Assembly: GCA_933228675.1 (NCBI GenBank)
Contig: OW121743.1
Span: forward strand, 16,449,384-16,513,383
Direction: 5' to 3'
DNA: 64,000 bases
Origin: Stomorhina lunata
Taxonomy: Eukaryota > Arthropoda > Insecta > Diptera > Rhiniidae
Part shown: one piece after another, positions 43,701 through 51,850 of the stretch
Position numbering within the stretch: position 1 is the stretch's first letter
Layout of the letters: each line of letters begins with the position of its first letter
Made by a program: the position numbers and the translations under genes
Notes under the pieces: model-generated
The model's input: only the letters and a program-made list of their open reading frames with translations
The model's database searches: none
What the model was told of the DNA's origin: nothing

Positions 43701-45602
43701 ATAGACGAGAATACCGACTTTAGTATAGTGGAGACTCTCGACTATAGTATAGACGAGAGTCCCGACTATAGTAAAGAAAAGAGTCTCGACTATAGTAAAA
43801 ACAAGAGTCTCGACTATAGTAGAGGCAAGGGTCTCAACTATAGTAGAGACGAGACTCTCGACTATAGTATAGACGAGAGTCTCGACTATAGTAGAGAAAA
43901 GAGTCTCGACTATAGTAAAAACAAGAGTCTCGACTATAGTAGAGACAAGAGTCTCGACTATAGTAGAGGCAAGGGTCTCAACTATAGTAGAGACAATAGT
44001 CTCGACTATAGTAGAGACAAGAGTCTCAACTATAGTAGAGACAAGAGTCTCGACTATAGTAGAGACAAGAGTCTCAACTATAGTAGAGACAAGAGTCTCG
44101 ACTATAGTAGAGACAAGAGTCTCAACTATAGTAGAGACAAGAGTCTCGACTATAGTAGAGGCAAGGGTCTCAACTATAGTAGAGACAATAGTCTCGACTA
44201 TAGTAGAGACAAGAGTCTCAACTATAGTAGAGACAAGAGTCTCGACTATAGTAGAGACAAGAGTCTCAACTATAGTAGAGACAAGAGTCTCGACTATAGT
44301 AGAGACAAGAGTCTCGCCTATAGTAGTGACAAGAGTCTCGACTATAGTAGAGACAAGAGTCTCGACTATAGTAGAGACAAGAGTCTCGACTATAGTAGAG
44401 ACAAGAGTCTCGCCTATAGTAGAGACAAGAGTCTCGACTATAGTAGAGACAAGAGTCTTGACTAAAGTAGAGACAAGAGTCTCGACTATAGTAGAGACAA
44501 GAGTCTCGACTATAGTAGAGACAAGAGTCTCGACGATAGTAGAGTCAAGAGTCTCGACTATAGTAGAGACAAGAGTCTCGACTATAGTAGAGACAAGAGT
44601 CTCGCCTATAGTAGAGACAAGAGTCTCGCCGATAGTAGAGACAAGAGTCTCGCCGATAGTAGAGACAAGAGTCTCGACTATAGTAGAGACAAGAGTCTCG
44701 ACTATAGTAGAGACAACCGTCTCGACTATAACCTAGAGAAGACTATAGAGTCGGTATTCTTTGATTAAACTTTCTTTAAACTTTCTTCTATCTCTTTTTT
44801 AGGAATGTTCAACATTTGGCACGTGATGGAAAAATGCACCGTTGTAGCTAAACGTGAACTCTTCTACGCCTGGCCCTTTGGTTTGGCCGCCTGGTTGGCT
44901 GGCCTCATCTTCATCGATCGTGTGCGCGGTGAAAAGGCACGCGACACTTTAAATCAAGTCAATCATAAAATTAAGAAACAGAAAATTAAACTATGGGTAT
45001 TCCCCGAGGGAACACGACGCAATACCGGCGATATACATCCATTCAAAAAGGGAGCCTTTCATATGGCCATCGATGAGCAAATACCCATATTACCAGTTGT
45101 ATTTAGCTCATATTGTAGTTTTCTGAATGACAAAAAGAAAATCTTAAATGCAGGTAATATAATAGTTACAACCTTGCCACCGATAGCTACTGAGGGCTTG
45201 ACCAAGGACGATTTGCCAGAGCTAATGGAAAGAGTGCACAAAGTAATGCAGGAAACATTTAAGCAAACCTCCAATGAGGTGCTGCAACGTTATGCGGCAA
45301 ATGCTATAACTAAAGCAAAAAATTTGAACTCTGTGGAGTCGATGACTGCAACAACAATCAGTAAACAAAAAACAACGTCACAGCTGAAAGGTTTCAATGT
45401 GGCGTCGAAGAACCCAAATAGTTTAAGTTGTGATCTAATTTCGAAATCCCCAGCAATGGCAGCTTTTACATCATGTAGTTATAATTCTGAATCAAGTCAG
45501 GCCGCTGCAAAAGCAACAACGACAGCAATAGCAAATGATGAGGCGTTAAAATCAGATTTTAAGGATCCTGTAATTACAAAGACTCAAGCTTTAGTGCATT
45601 AG
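19600..45602 (+). CDS. Agpat1: 1-acyl-sn-glycerol-3-phosphate acyltransferase (three exons)
   Basis: Exons 19600-19781, 43305-43438 and 44803-45602 join in frame (phases 2 and 1, all GT-AG) into 371 residues. The enzyme transfers an acyl group from acyl-CoA to lysophosphatidic acid, giving phosphatidic acid in the ER membrane. Residues 1-60 are hydrophobic membrane segments. Acyltransferase motif I is NHQSSLD (97-103, catalytic His98 and Asp103); motif II region GLIFIDR is near 139-145; motif III FPEGTRRN is at 172-179; motif IV PILPVVF is at 200-206. The order and wording match insect Agpat1. After about residue 265 the protein continues with a roughly 100-residue Ser/Thr/Ala/Lys-rich tail lacking a known domain. 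The first coding intron is 23.5 kb and full of repeats; the second is almost all minisatellite. Confidence 0.93.
20311..20491. mobile_element. 181-bp inverted-repeat MITE
   Basis: The ends GTCATCTGAAATGCAAAAGG and GTCACCTGAAATGCAAAAGG (inverted) match over 29 bp with three differences. The size and structure fit a MITE. The target duplication is unclear and the superfamily is not assigned. Confidence 0.65.
20506..21299 (+). mobile_element. DINE-1/INE-1-like element, copy 2
   Basis: Full-length relative of copy 1 with the same start (TTATACCCTTCACCACC), internal GTCGATTTAGCGATGTCCGT block and end CTTACTTGTTTT. Identity to copy 1 is high, suggesting spread from a recent common source. Confidence 0.7.
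21715..22340 (+). mobile_element. DINE-1/INE-1-like element, copy 3, 3'-truncated
   Basis: It starts TTACCATACGCTTCACTACC with several substitutions and small deletions relative to copy 1, and stops after GACGGAAACAGCTTAAATATAT. The terminal part with CTTACTTGTTTT is missing; LINE sequence follows directly. Confidence 0.65.
22375..22800 (+). mobile_element. LINE 3'-end fragment
   Basis: The frame reads LTGHCLIGLHVRRLNLQSND, then EEETVTRLLCHCPALADIRTLHLG, the Cys/His-containing region after RNase H of I/LOA-like LINEs, and ends in TAA or TAG-rich sequence with CTCAACCTAACCTAAG. It is 5'-truncated, as is usual for LINE copies. Confidence 0.65.
23038..24060 (-). mobile_element. LINE reverse transcriptase fragment (minus)
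   Basis: On the minus strand the order is NKAPGNDNISAEML, then WNEGILVKIPKKDDSKDCNNYRGITLLP (RT domain), then AFIDFMKAFDSVNRSYLWRIL (containing a catalytic Asp), then a deletion, and finally HTLRRPNTNIARQARRWNPQG with a TWRRSIDAEL terminus. This is the layout of the endonuclease/RT LINEs common in insects. Frameshifts and the missing YADD-type block show it is inactive. Confidence 0.75.
23990..24251. repeat. 131-bp tandem duplication across a LINE inversion junction
   Basis: The unit starting AAAAGCAT(C/T)TCTGCTGATA occurs at 23990 and 24121 with only a few differences. Its left part is minus-strand LINE code (NKAPGNDNISAE) and its right part is plus-strand LINE code (YLAFI.FMK), so the inversion breakpoint itself was duplicated. 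Confidence 0.8.
24061..24480 (+). mobile_element. LINE reverse transcriptase fragment (plus, head-to-head)
   Basis: Plus-strand frames read SVNRSYLWRIFENPNMPTKV and then FELTTGVRQGCILSPILFILV, the RT block between the first Asp and the YADD-type motif. It belongs to the same LINE family as the minus-strand fragment to its left, in opposite orientation. Confidence 0.7.
24715..25035 (+). mobile_element. tRNA-derived SINE
   Basis: A tRNA-like head contains an A box (TGGTATAGCAGG, 24722) and a B box (GTTCGATCC, 24766). A body follows with GCCGTTCGGAGCCGGC, AGGTCCCTTTCAATGAG and GAATCGGATGCAGCTCATTG, a body I recall from SINEs of higher flies. It ends in a (TA)n tail at 25012-25031. RNA polymerase III would start at the head; this copy is diverged and its activity is unknown. 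Confidence 0.75.
25276..26414 (-). mobile_element. pogo/Tigger-like DNA transposon, internally deleted
   Basis: The 24-bp ends begin CAGTGGAATCGCAATAGAGT and CAGTGCAATCGCAATAGAGT (inverted; one mismatch), flanked by TA at 25274-25275 and 26415-26416. Extra GTTCACTCTA-type copies lie just inside both ends (near 25316, 25337, 26295 and 26326) and look like subterminal transposase sites. Only the C-terminal half of a DDE transposase remains, so the copy cannot move by itself. Confidence 0.85.
25299..26260 (-). pseudogene. DDE-1 (pogo/Tigger) transposase, C-terminal remnant
   Basis: From about 26250 the minus strand reads VLFLDNAPCHAPEHEL, with the second catalytic Asp, then MYMPPNVTPLI, a TAA, and PMDQNVIRITKLNYRKHLL. 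The family normally has Gln at that TAA (LIQPMDQ). A second in-frame TAA lies at 25737-25739, after which the frame goes on with an acidic tail. The first Asp and the N-terminal DNA-binding domain are gone. Confidence 0.8.
27018..27276 (+). mobile_element. Short dispersed repeat, copy 1 (MITE candidate)
   Basis: About 260 bp, near-identical to 34652-34907. The ends are imperfectly inverted: AGTCTACTTTTACATTAGTC against AGTCCCGTTTCACACGAATC. It has no coding capacity. Confidence 0.55.
27400..29860. repeat. ~122-bp hairpin satellite, about 19 units
   Basis: Each unit carries AAAAATTTCCC, a 5-nt loop, then GGGAAATTTTT. Centres fall near 27580, 27700, 27820, 27945, 28067, 28190, 28313, 28440, 28563, 28682, 28805, 29080, 29207, 29330, 29453, 29577, 29698 and 29824; one unit near 28920 is decayed. 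Loop bases vary freely (AAAAA, ACCAA, TCTTT, TCTAA, CCTAG) while the stem is kept. Spacer motifs TTGAATTAAGC and CCAACATTAAAT tend to alternate, suggesting a ~244-bp higher-order unit. It lies in Agpat1 intron 1. Confidence 0.9.
29861..30529. other. Unassigned intronic sequence
   Basis: No gene or repeat could be named. A minus-strand frame at 30339-30593 (EPTPSVRKTLLLV end) may be part of a retrotransposon, but this is not supported by motifs. Confidence 0.3.
30530..30645. repeat. ~18-bp minisatellite, inverse copy
   Basis: Units such as GCACTTTGACAATGACTT are the reverse complement of the monomer at 775-1000. Confidence 0.65.
31116..33645 (+). mobile_element. DD41D mariner-like element, copy B, internally triplicated
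   Basis: The left end AAGTGTGTCCCAACTAGAAC follows TA. The right end keeps CCAACTAGAACGCAATTCTTA (inverted) but has lost its terminal bases. Interior sequence matches copy A. The element is about twice the normal length because a 637-bp segment with the 5' half of the transposase gene is present three times. Confidence 0.85.
31228..33535 (+). pseudogene. Transposase of mariner copy B with 5' half in three copies
   Basis: Units start near 31228, 31807 and 32444; units 2 and 3 are nearly identical. Each runs from SYTNEQRILIVKLFYQNG (DNA binding) through IIFSDEAHF (first catalytic Asp; lost by deletion in unit 1) to ARGIIGPFF, where TTTGAAAATGA joins the start of the next unit. After unit 3 a small deletion and stop precede FQQDGATCHTAREK and DLTPLDFFLW; the spacing between these Asp residues is 41. 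The gene ends with GGHLHDILFHT at 33535. It cannot encode a working protein. Confidence 0.85.
33671..33847. mobile_element. piggyBac-type MITE (TTAA target site)
   Basis: The 15-bp perfect inverted ends CACGTTCACGCCGGC are flanked by TTAA on both sides (33667-33670 and 33848-33851). The 177-bp interior is GC-rich and non-coding. TTAA duplication is diagnostic of the piggyBac superfamily. It is inserted in the RNase H code of the surrounding LINE. Confidence 0.85.
34652..34907 (+). mobile_element. Short dispersed repeat, copy 2 (MITE candidate)
   Basis: Near-identical to 27018-27276, with shared GTCAGGTTTGRCTTATCAAG and GTGTGAAACGGGACT ends. Confidence 0.55.
35361..35454. repeat. 31-bp repeat, three perfect units
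   Basis: TAATAGTTTAAGAGATATTT starts at 35361, 35392 and 35423. The units are identical, so expansion is recent. Confidence 0.9.
35955..37115. repeat. ~110-150-bp repeats with GTAGGCTCTAGTTTTGGAG core
   Basis: At least seven units share GTAGGCTCTAGTTTTGGAGA, then CATATCAGC/AATATCAGC, TTGGATCTA and TTTTTTCAGGTTTTT. They are interrupted by a DINE-1-like fragment at 36359-36598. Part of the array is copied again at 39394-39640 by the 2518-bp duplication. Confidence 0.8.
36359..36598 (+). mobile_element. DINE-1/INE-1-like element, copy 4, internal deletion
   Basis: It has the start TATACCCTTCCCCAAAATAGG and the end GGTGAAGGGTATCGTATG but lacks the central 500 bp, including the CCGTCCGTC region. 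Confidence 0.65.
37976..38751 (-). mobile_element. DINE-1/INE-1-like element, copy 5
   Basis: Reverse orientation: begins (plus strand) CCAAGTAAGAAAGTGC and ends GGTGGTGAAGGGTATA. Full-length, with the GGACGGACGGAC run near 38600. Confidence 0.7.
38870..39393. repeat. 21-bp minisatellite, block 1
   Basis: The unit is AGTCTCAGTATAGGAGACTAT with local variants. Adjacent units create the palindrome GAGACTATAGTCTC. Confidence 0.9.
40494..41269 (-). mobile_element. DINE-1/INE-1-like element, copy 6
   Basis: Exact duplicate of copy 5, offset by 2518 bp; it arose by the tandem duplication and not by transposition. Confidence 0.75.
41388..42812. repeat. 21-bp minisatellite, block 2
   Basis: Its first part is the duplicate of block 1. 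It then runs on for about 900 bp with unit lengths of 19-21 bp (TAGTCTCAGTATAGGAGAC variants) and ends about 490 bp before Agpat1 exon 2. Internal higher-order repeats are visible near 42160-42260 and 42365-42540. Confidence 0.9.
43305..43438 (+). CDS. Agpat1: Agpat1 coding exon 2
   Basis: The acceptor TTTTTAG|A completes Leu61, then WASTFCHR follows. The exon carries the catalytic NHQSSLD block and ends G|GTAAGA. The frame would stop at 43471 if not spliced. It is only 134 bp and sits between two minisatellite arrays. Confidence 0.92.
43480..44742. repeat. 24-bp minisatellite in Agpat1 intron 2
   Basis: The unit is GACTATAGTAGAGACAAGAG plus TCTC, about 42 clean copies from 43728 on, preceded by a rearranged block of CTCTCGACTATAG pieces. 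Because 24 is a multiple of three it stays open in a reading frame, which is a by-product, not a gene. It fills nearly the whole 1364-bp intron. Confidence 0.95.
44803..45602 (+). CDS. Agpat1: Agpat1 coding exon 3
   Basis: The acceptor CTTTTTTAG|GA completes Gly106, then MFNIWHV follows. The exon supplies motifs II-IV and the long polar tail, and ends in TAG at 45600-45602. No canonical AATAAA was found close downstream. Confidence 0.93.
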
Positions 45603-46041
45603 AACTACAATAGAAACCCCCCATAAAAAAAAACTTACACAAAGTTACTTTAAAAATTTATATATAAAATATGTCTTGTAAATTAAGCTACACCTGATTG
45701 GAACAGAGAAATATTTTTAATCCCCTAATGAAAGTTTTTATTCTTTGATCAAGAGAATTTTGTGAAAAATATCGCCTCAATAATATTGAAATCTGTCAAA
45801 ATATGTTCATGTTCTAGTTTAAGTCGCTGTTAAAAACAGACCAATTTTATAGTATTATTTAACAAAAATTTTAATAACTGACAAAAACGACTACTTATTT
45901 AAAACTTAAGGTGTAGTTTATTTTAATTAAGCAAAAAAGAAAAAATATTCTTAACAATTTTTCAATTTTCTTTTTTATAATTTTTCGAAATTTTATAATT
46001 CAAAACTAAAATAATTTAATACTCAAAAAGTAAAATCAATA
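45603..46041. other. Agpat1 3' flank
   Basis: AT-rich; probably contains the 3' UTR. No canonical polyadenylation signal was identified with confidence. Confidence 0.3.
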
Positions 46042-47979
46042 CACTGCCGGTTGTCAGTTTACGACACCGGTTGAGTTAAAGTTTGGCTATTGTTTATTCA
46101 CTTATAATGATTTACATAAATTTAGTGTTTTGTTTTAATTTATGGCATTTACTATTTAAAAACGATAGGTATCATTTAAATGATAAACTCGACTACGTCT
46201 GAGGTGTTTCATTTGGATCCTTCAATTTTGAGCTTTTCATTCAAGCATAACGATCGAATAAGACCAGTAATGTTGGCTACCAAAGCTTCAATTATAACTT
46301 GCTTATTTCACAAGACCTCAGACTTTACATATATTCAGAGAAAGTATTTCAAAGTTGCGATATCTCTCAATCTGGATCAGCAAAGGACAATAGCACATAT
46401 ACAAATTTCCTAGACCAAGTAAGCTATAATACAAAAATGCCAAAAGATACCAAAAATTACCAAACTCTGAGGTGGTTTATTCGGATCTTTCCATTTTGGG
46501 TCAGCCATTCAAACACAACGATCTAATAAGACCAGTTATGTTGGTTGCGAAAGCTTCAATCATAACTTGCTTATTTCACAAGACCTCAGACTTTACATAT
46601 ATTCAGAGAAAGTATTTCAAAGTTGCGATATCTCTCGATCTAGATCAGTAAAGGGCAAATAGCACATATACAAATTTACTAGACCAAGTAAGCTATAATC
46701 CAAAAATGCCAAAAGATACCAAAAATTACCAAACTCTGAGGTGGTTTATTCGGATCTTTCAATTTTGGGCCTGCCATTCAAGCATAACGATCGAATAAGA
46801 CCAGTAATGTTGGCTACCAAAGCTTCAATCATAACTTGCTTATTTCACAAGACCTCAGACTTTACATATATTCAGAGAAAGTATTTCAAAGCTGCGATAT
46901 CTCTCGATCTAGATCAGTAAAGGGCAAATAGCACATATACAAATTTACTAGACCAAGTAAGCTATAATCCAAAAATGCCAAAAGATACCAAAAAATAAAA
47001 AAATCTGAGGTGGTTTATTTGAATCTTTCAATTTTGGGCCTGCCATTCAAGCATAACGATCGAATAAGACCAGTAATGTTGGCTACCAAAGCTTCAATCA
47101 TAACTTGCTTATTTCACAAGACCTCAGACTTTACATATATTCAGAGAAAGTATTTCAAAGTTGCGATATCTCTCGATCTAGATCAGTAAAGGGCAAATAG
47201 CACATATACAAATTTACTAGACCAAGTAAGCTATAATCCAAAAATGCCAAAAGATACCAAAAATTACCAAACTCTGAGGTGGTTTATACGGATCTTTCAA
47301 TTTTGGGCCTGCCATTCAAGCATAACGATCGAATAAGACCAGTAATGTTGGCTACCAAACCTTCAATCATAACTTGCTTATTTCACAAGACCTCAGACTT
47401 TACATATATTCAGAGAAAGTATTTCAAAGTTGCGATATCTCTCGATCTGGATCAGTAAAGGGCAAATAGCACATATACAAATTTACTAGACCAAGTAAGC
47501 TATAATCCAAAAATGCCAAAAGATACTTAAAATTACCAAACTCTGAGGTGGTTTATTCGGATCTTTCCATTTTGGGTCAGCCATTCAAACATAACGATCT
47601 AATAAGACCAGTAATGTTGGCTGCCAAAGCTTCAACCATAACTTGCTTATTTCACAAGACCTCAGAGTTTACATATATTCAGAGAAAGGTGCGATATCTC
47701 TTGATCTAGATCAGTAGTGCATCTACAAATTTACTTTAATCCAAAAATGCCAAAAGATACCAAAAATTACCAAAATCCCAAAATGAAATCGCTTATTTGG
47801 AGATTTTTACTTAAAAATACATGCTCTTTTAATGGTAAAACGTATTATATGAAATATAAATACTAGACCAAATAAGCTATAAACCAAAAACTAAACTAAT
47901 TGCCTAGTATATTTCATTAGCGAGTTATCGTTAGGCAAAGCTTAATTTAATGGCTGTCCTAAACAGATGACCGGCAGTG
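46042..47979. mobile_element. TA-flanked inverted-repeat element carrying a 269-bp satellite
   Basis: The ends CACTGCCGGTTGTCAGTTTA and CACTGCCGGTCATCTGTTTA (inverted) match at 21 of 25 bp and continue, more diverged, for about 50 bp. TA lies on both sides (46040-46041 and 47980-47981), which fits the Tc1/mariner superfamily. It has no transposase; almost the whole inside is a tandem array. Confidence 0.8.
46170..47765. repeat. 269-bp satellite, six units
   Basis: The landmark GCTTATTTCACAAGACCTCA begins near 46301, 46569, 46838, 47107, 47376 and 47645, giving spacings of 268-269 bp. The middle units are nearly identical; the first and last are more diverged or deleted, as expected for unequal exchange. 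Confidence 0.95.
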
Positions 47980-47981
47980 TA

Positions 47982-48479
47982 CTTTTCTAATCAAGTTGGC
48001 TCATTATTTATCAATTATTTCCACAAATTTTTTTTAAAAAACCAAAGAGTTAAAGTTAACTTTTTAAACGATAAACAATACAACAAAATAATAATTAATT
48101 AAGATTATAAAAAACTAAAAATAATTAAAATAGCATAAACGTAAACATTCTTCTCTTTGTGTTGTATAAAAAAAAAAAAAAACTTTTAAACAAATTGTAT
48201 AATTTTATGTTTTTATTAAAAAAAAAACTAGTGGAAAACTTAAAAAAGGTCCGAGAATTTAAAATTTTTTTTAATTTATCCCAATTTCCGCATAATTTTT
48301 ACACTTTTCCCTGTTCCCCTATTCAAAATAAAATCTTAAGTGAAAACTTTTGACTTTCCCCTTCTCCGTTATTATAAACAAACTCCGAAAACTTCACTCA
48401 AAATTCTCCGCCTAAGTCTATAATAATTTATTTGTCGTGAAAAATAAGCTCACGGGGAATTGTACTCATCGGGAATGTT
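47982..48479. other. AT-rich intergenic sequence
   Basis: No gene or repeat recognised. Long A and T runs occur. Confidence 0.3.
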
Positions 48480-51400
48480 ATAATTGGGCTGTTTGTCTAA
48501 AACTTTTCTAAGGGAAATTAAAATTCTATTGTAAAAAAAAAACACAAATTATATCAGTTTTAGAAAAACCTGAAATGTAACAGTTATTTCTCAAGAAAAT
48601 ACTAAGTATAACAGTTTTTTCCTTAAGAAAACATTGAGTACAAAAGTTTTTTCAAAGTATAACAGTGTTTCTTTGTATATAACAGTTTTTTTTATATAAC
48701 AGTTAACAAAATATAATAGCTTTTTTTTTATAAAAAACCTGAAATGTAGCAGTTTTTTTCTATAAAATACAAAGTATTACAGTACATTAAGAAAAAAAGT
48801 TCTTTCAAAGTATAACAGTTTTATAAAAATCTTAATATAACAGTTTTTCTTAATATAACAGTTTTTCTTAATATAACAGTTTATCTAAATACAAAATTTA
48901 TCTAAACATAAGAGTTTTATAAAAATCTTAATATAACAATTTTTCTTAATATAACAGTTTATCTAAATACAAAATGTATCTAAACATAAGAGTTGAAGTG
49001 TTATAGTTTTTCTCTCGAAAAGTCTAAGTATAACAGTTTTTTCTATAGGAAAGATAAAGTATAAAGTTTTTTTTTTCAAATTATAACAGTTTTAGAATAT
49101 AAATATAACTGTTTATGTTAATATATCAGTTTATTCTTATACATATAACAGTTTAACAGTTTTTTTTAACAGAAATTCTGAAGTGTAACAGTTTTTTCTC
49201 CAGAAAAGCATTAAGTACAAAGCAAAGTACAAAGGGTTTTTTCGATGTATAACATTTTTAGAAAAGTCCAAATATAAAAGTTGTTTCTTTATAAAAGTCT
49301 TTTCTACAGGAAATTCTAAGTATAACAGTTTTTTTAGTATAAAAACCCAAGATACAACATTTCTTCCTTTTAAAAGTCGAAGTTTAACAGTTTTTTCTAG
49401 AAAGATTAAAGCATAACTATATTTCATGTACAAAACTCTATGTATTACTAAGTACAAAAGCCCTTTTCATAGAATAAACTCAGTATAACAGTTTGTTTTT
49501 TATAGAAAATGTATGTATAACAGTTTTGTTATTCGAAGTATGTGTACCACTATTTTCAAGTATAACAGTTTTTTCCACAGAAAAGACTAAGCATAACTGT
49601 ATTTCATATAAAGACTCTATGTATGTATAACGAAGTACTAAAGACTTTTTGATTAGAAAAACCCAAATAAAACAAGATTTTCTGTAGAAAAGTGTGAGTA
49701 TAACAGTTTTATCTACAGAATAGGCTTAGTAAACAGTTTTTTGATATAAAAACGACAGAGTATTACAGTTTGTCCTATAGAAGCTATTTCGTACCAACGC
49801 TTTTTCAATAGAAAAATCTAAATATAACAATTTTTGAAATAAGAAAAGATTTAATTTTAAAGAAAGACAAGTTTTTTTCCATAGAAAAGTGTAGGTATAA
49901 CAGTTTTTGTCCTATAGAAGATAATTTGAACTTATGCTTTTTATATCAAAAAAAAAGCCTAAGTATAACAGTTCTTGATATAAAAAAGACTAAGTTTTAA
50001 AGAAAGGATAGTTTTTTTTTATAGAAAATTGTGGGTATAACATTTTTTTCTAGCGAAAAGCCTATGTAAAAAAAATGTTATTGAAAGTATAACAGTTTTT
50101 ATCTGTCCTTATATAGAAAAGTGTGAGTATAACAGTTGTTGCACCAAAAAGCCTGTATAAAATAATATTTTCTTATGAAAAGTATAACAATAATATTTTT
50201 CTGTATGAAATATTACGTTTTCCGGATTTTTTAAAGAGTTCTTTCTATAACAAAGACTAAGTATAATAGTTTAAAAGCTGTTTCTTTTAAAAGCTTTTTC
50301 TATAGACAAAAAAACAGTTTTTTTTTAGAAAATAGTTACCAGTTTTTCTCCAAAAAAAAAAAAAAAATCTTATTTTTAATAGCTTTTTCTTTAGAAAAGC
50401 TGAAGTATAACAGTTTTTTCTCTAGAAAATATTAAGTATTAATGGATTTTCTATAGAAAAATATCAGTATAACAATTTTTCTACCCAAAAGCCGTTGCAT
50501 AGTTAGCTTATTTTAATAAAATTTAAAGTATAACAGTTTTGCAGAACAGAAAAATGGTATTTCTATAGAAAAGAGTCAGTATAACAGTTTTTCTATAAAA
50601 AAAAAATATGAGCATAAAATACTTGCAAAACACGAAGTATTACAGTATACCAGTTTTTCTTAAAAAATATTTTAAATAGGTTTTTCTTTAAAAAGCTGAA
50701 GTTTAATAGTTTTTTTCTGTAGAAAAGATTAAGTATAACAGATTTTCTTAGAAAAGTTTATGTATAAAATTTCGTTTAAATACAAAAAGCTTTAGAAAAC
50801 CCAAAGTATAAGAGAGAATATGAGGTATAACGGCCCCTATACAGAAAAGTGTCAGTATAACAGTTTTTCTATGAAATCAAATCTATAAAAATTTGTTCTA
50901 CAAAAAAACTTGAGTATGTATATTTTTCTTTAGAAAAGGCAAGTTATTTGATTTTACTGTCGGAAAGATTATGTACAAAATATTTTTTATAGCAAAGTCT
51001 AATAAGTATAACAGTTTTTTTCTACAGAAAACTAGAAGTATAACAATTTATTAGAAGTATGACAGTTTTTTGTTAAAAAAACTATAACAGATTAATTATA
51101 ACTGAATTTTATATATCAAAATCCAGGTGTAAAAGTTTTTTTTAATAGAAATGAGGTACGACAAATGCTTTTCTGTGAAAAAGACTAAAACTTTTCTTTA
51201 GAAAAATGTTAGTATGTACGTATATAAGTTCTTTTCTATAGAAAATATTAGTATAACATTTATTTTTGCTATAGAAAAGTGCCTGTCAGTTTTTCCATAA
51301 AACAAAATCTGATTATAACAATTTATTTTACAAAAAAACCAAAGTACTATATTTTTTTCTTAAGAAAGGGCAAGTTATAACAGTTTTTACTGTAGGAAAG

Positions 51401-51850
51401 ATTACGTTCAAAAGATTTTTTATACAAAAGTCTAAGTATAACAGTTTTTTCTACAGAAAAGCAAAAGTATATATTACGAATTCTTTCTTTAGAAAAGCCG
51501 AAGTTTTTTCTTTAGAAAATATTAATTATAACTGTTTTTATATAGCAAAGACTATGTATGAATAGAAATGATGAAGTACAAAAGCTTTTCTATGGAAAAA
51601 TACTGAATATAATAGTTTTTTTTATAGAAAAATGTATAACATTTTAGTATATCATTTATTTTCTAAAGAAAACGTTTGTATATCAGTTCTTTTCTATAGA
51701 AAAATATTAGTATAACAGCTTATGTATGATATTTTTTTGTTTTTCTTTAAAAAAGCTTTGTCTATAAAAAACTTTTAATATTACAATTTATTTTTAGAAA
51801 AGTTTTTACTATTTCCTTAAAAATGCCCTAGTATAACAGTTTAATGACCT
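48480..51850. repeat. Degenerate AT-rich minisatellite, AGTATAACAGTTTTTTCTATAGAAAA type
   Basis: Well over fifty imperfect copies of AGTATAACAGTTTTT plus CTATAGAAAA, about 25-35 bp apart with many indels. Many units contain the palindrome TTTTCTATAGAAAA. It lies between the 3' ends of Agpat1 and maelstrom. Confidence 0.85.

Noticed and set aside
43728..44465. 245-codon open frame of repeated SLDYSRDK units
   Set aside because: It is the 24-bp minisatellite read in phase, lies wholly in Agpat1 intron 2, and has no independent gene signals.
44326..44736. 136-codon open frame of repeated TRVSTIVE units
   Set aside because: A second frame of the same minisatellite.
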